This document shows, one piece after another, positions 13,581 to 14,625 of a DNA stretch of 14,625 bases. Both the position numbers and the translations under genes were made by a program. A model generated the notes under the pieces. It searched no databases. It was not told where the DNA came from and saw only the letters and a program-made list of their open reading frames with translations. The first letter of the stretch is position 1. Every line of letters starts with the position of its first letter. Origin of the DNA: JAWLFY01 sp964462125 (GTDB lineage: Bacteria; Planctomycetota; Planctomycetia; Pirellulales; Pirellulaceae); contig CAYWXT010000138.1 of assembly GCA_964462125.1 (NCBI GenBank), positions 1 through 14,625 of the forward strand, written 5' to 3'.

Positions 13581-14625
13581 ATGGCACGTCGCCCCCAACC
13601 CTGGTACCGCAAGTCCCGCGGTTCGTGGTTCGTCACCCTCAACGGGAACCAAATCAACCTCGGTCCCGATGAGAAGAAGGCGTTCGAAGCGTACTACGAA
13701 CTGATGCTCCAACCGGAGCACGCCCCGGTCCCCTCCGAAACGTTCGCTTCCCTCGCCGACCGCTTCCTCGACTGGGTCAAGCGAAAACGGGCGCCCGACA
13801 CCTACGAGTGGTACCGCTACCGCCTCGAACGGTTCGTCCAAAAGCATCCTCGCATCCTCGCACAAGATGTCCGCCCCCACCATGTCGAAGGCTGGGTCGA
13901 CGACTACGACTTCACGGTCACCTCACGGCGGAACTACATGCGGACCGTCAAACGCTGTCTCAGCTGGGCGGTCAAGCAGGGTCTGCTCGATTTCAATCCG
14001 GTCGCCACGCTCGAAATCCCCAGCGCCGATCACCGCGAGGTCGACTTTTCGGGAGCCGATGTTGAGCGATTGCTGAACTACATTCGCAACCCGGACCTGA
14101 GAGATCTCGTGATCACCACCTGGGAATGCGGCTGCCGGCCGCAAGAGTCGCTTCGCGTCGAAGCCCGACACGTCGACGCGGTCAACCATCGTTGGGTGAT
14201 CCCCAAACGTGAATCGAAGACGAAGCGTCTGGTCCGCGTCGTCTACCTCAACGATCGAGCCTGGGAGATCACTCAGAGGCGAACGGCCGAGTTCCCCGAC
14301 GGGCCGATCTTCCGCAACACCGCCGGCAAGCCCTGGTCGACCGAGGCGGTCAACTGCGCGTTCCAATCGATTCGCCAGCGGATGGGAATCGAGGAGATGA
14401 AACGCCGAGGGGAAACGATTTCCGAAGAGGCGATCGCCGAGAAGATCGAAAGCCTCTCCCCGACGCGAAACAGCCGCGGGAGAACGATCCCCAAAACGGC
14501 GGCCGAGCTGCGGGCCGAGGCGAAACGCAAGCTCAAGTACCGCCGCGCCCTGGACCTCTCCCCGCAGTACTCGCTCTACGCCCTGCGGCATTCCTGGGCG
14601 ACGCAGGCCCTGCTTCAAGGCGTCG
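13581..14625 (+). CDS. Tyrosine recombinase / site-specific integrase (3' end missing)
   Basis: An open frame starts at ATG 13581 (MARRPQPWYRKSRGSWFVTL) and runs off the window after 348 codons. The N-terminus resembles an AP2-like arm-binding region. It is followed by a SAM-like core-binding domain (ETFASLADRFLDWVKRKRAP to NYMRTVKRCLSWAVKQGLL, about 53-136) with FNPVATLEIP linking to the catalytic domain. Catalytic residues seen are R186 in CGCRPQESLR, a beta-hairpin Lys (K213 or K215 in ESKTKRLVRV), and box II YALRHSWATQALLQG with R336 and H337. The first box II position is Tyr333 rather than the textbook His, a change common in integrases. The nucleophile Tyr lies beyond the edge. A charged insert of about 60 residues (270-330) precedes box II. 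It is co-oriented with tRNA-Arg just upstream, as in tRNA-integrated elements. Confidence 0.93.
   Translation, partial: MARRPQPWYRKSRGSWFVTLNGNQINLGPDEKKAFEAYYELMLQPEHAPVPSETFASLADRFLDWVKRKRAPDTYEWYRYRLERFVQKHPRILAQDVRPHHVEGWVDDYDFTVTSRRNYMRTVKRCLSWAVKQGLLDFNPVATLEIPSADHREVDFSGADVERLLNYIRNPDLRDLVITTWECGCRPQESLRVEARHVDAVNHRWVIPKRESKTKRLVRVVYLNDRAWEITQRRTAEFPDGPIFRNTAGKPWSTEAVNCAFQSIRQRMGIEEMKRRGETISEEAIAEKIESLSPTRNSRGRTIPKTAAELRAEAKRKLKYRRALDLSPQYSLYALRHSWATQALLQGV

Overview
The window looks like chromosomal DNA from a planctomycete of the Rhodopirellula/Pirellulaceae type. This is an inference from several traits: high GC, few strong Shine-Dalgarno sites, secreted proteins with long disordered linkers, a stand-alone CoaB domain, and many short intergenic repeats. 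No rRNA or other taxonomic marker is present.

Layout. (1) 1-219: intergenic, with a partial copy of a repeat element (98-196) that recurs inverted at 12923-13018. (2) 220-4672, minus strand: a LapA-domain membrane protein, a secreted C45-type Ntn-hydrolase and a secreted M14 zinc carboxypeptidase with an extra C-terminal domain. (3) 4821-7497, plus strand: imuA and imuB, mutasome accessory genes that overlap by 125 bp. The usual partner dnaE2 is not next to them. (4) 7574-11629, minus strand, convergent with imuB: a four-gene run transcribed as secreted SH3-repeat protein, TerB-like protein, CoaB, and class 1B dihydroorotate dehydrogenase. (5) 11929-12681, plus strand: an N-formylglutamate amidohydrolase-like protein that seems to lack the family's usual metal-binding histidines. 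(6) 12682-13304: a gene-free stretch holding a hairpin, a complete 249-bp MITE-like element with 19-bp terminal inverted repeats, a triplicated 18-bp repeat and a candidate tRNA promoter. (7) 13305-13378: tRNA-Arg(ACG), followed by a tyrosine integrase that runs off the right edge. This is the classic left end of a tRNA-integrated element, most of which lies outside the window.

The most unusual signal is a set of very short tandem repeats with an 18-bp period. Three arrays are perfect triplets (2807-2860, 4900-4953, 13062-13115) and three are imperfect doublets (2983-3018, 7109-7144, 9860-9895). Their unit sequences are unrelated to each other. They lie in coding and non-coding DNA alike, so codon-frame selection alone does not explain the constant period. 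A 19-bp doublet sits at 11710-11747 between divergent genes.

Functionally the window mixes housekeeping (pyrimidine and CoA synthesis, a tRNA), DNA-damage mutagenesis (imuAB), exported hydrolases and cell-envelope proteins, and a mobile-element boundary.
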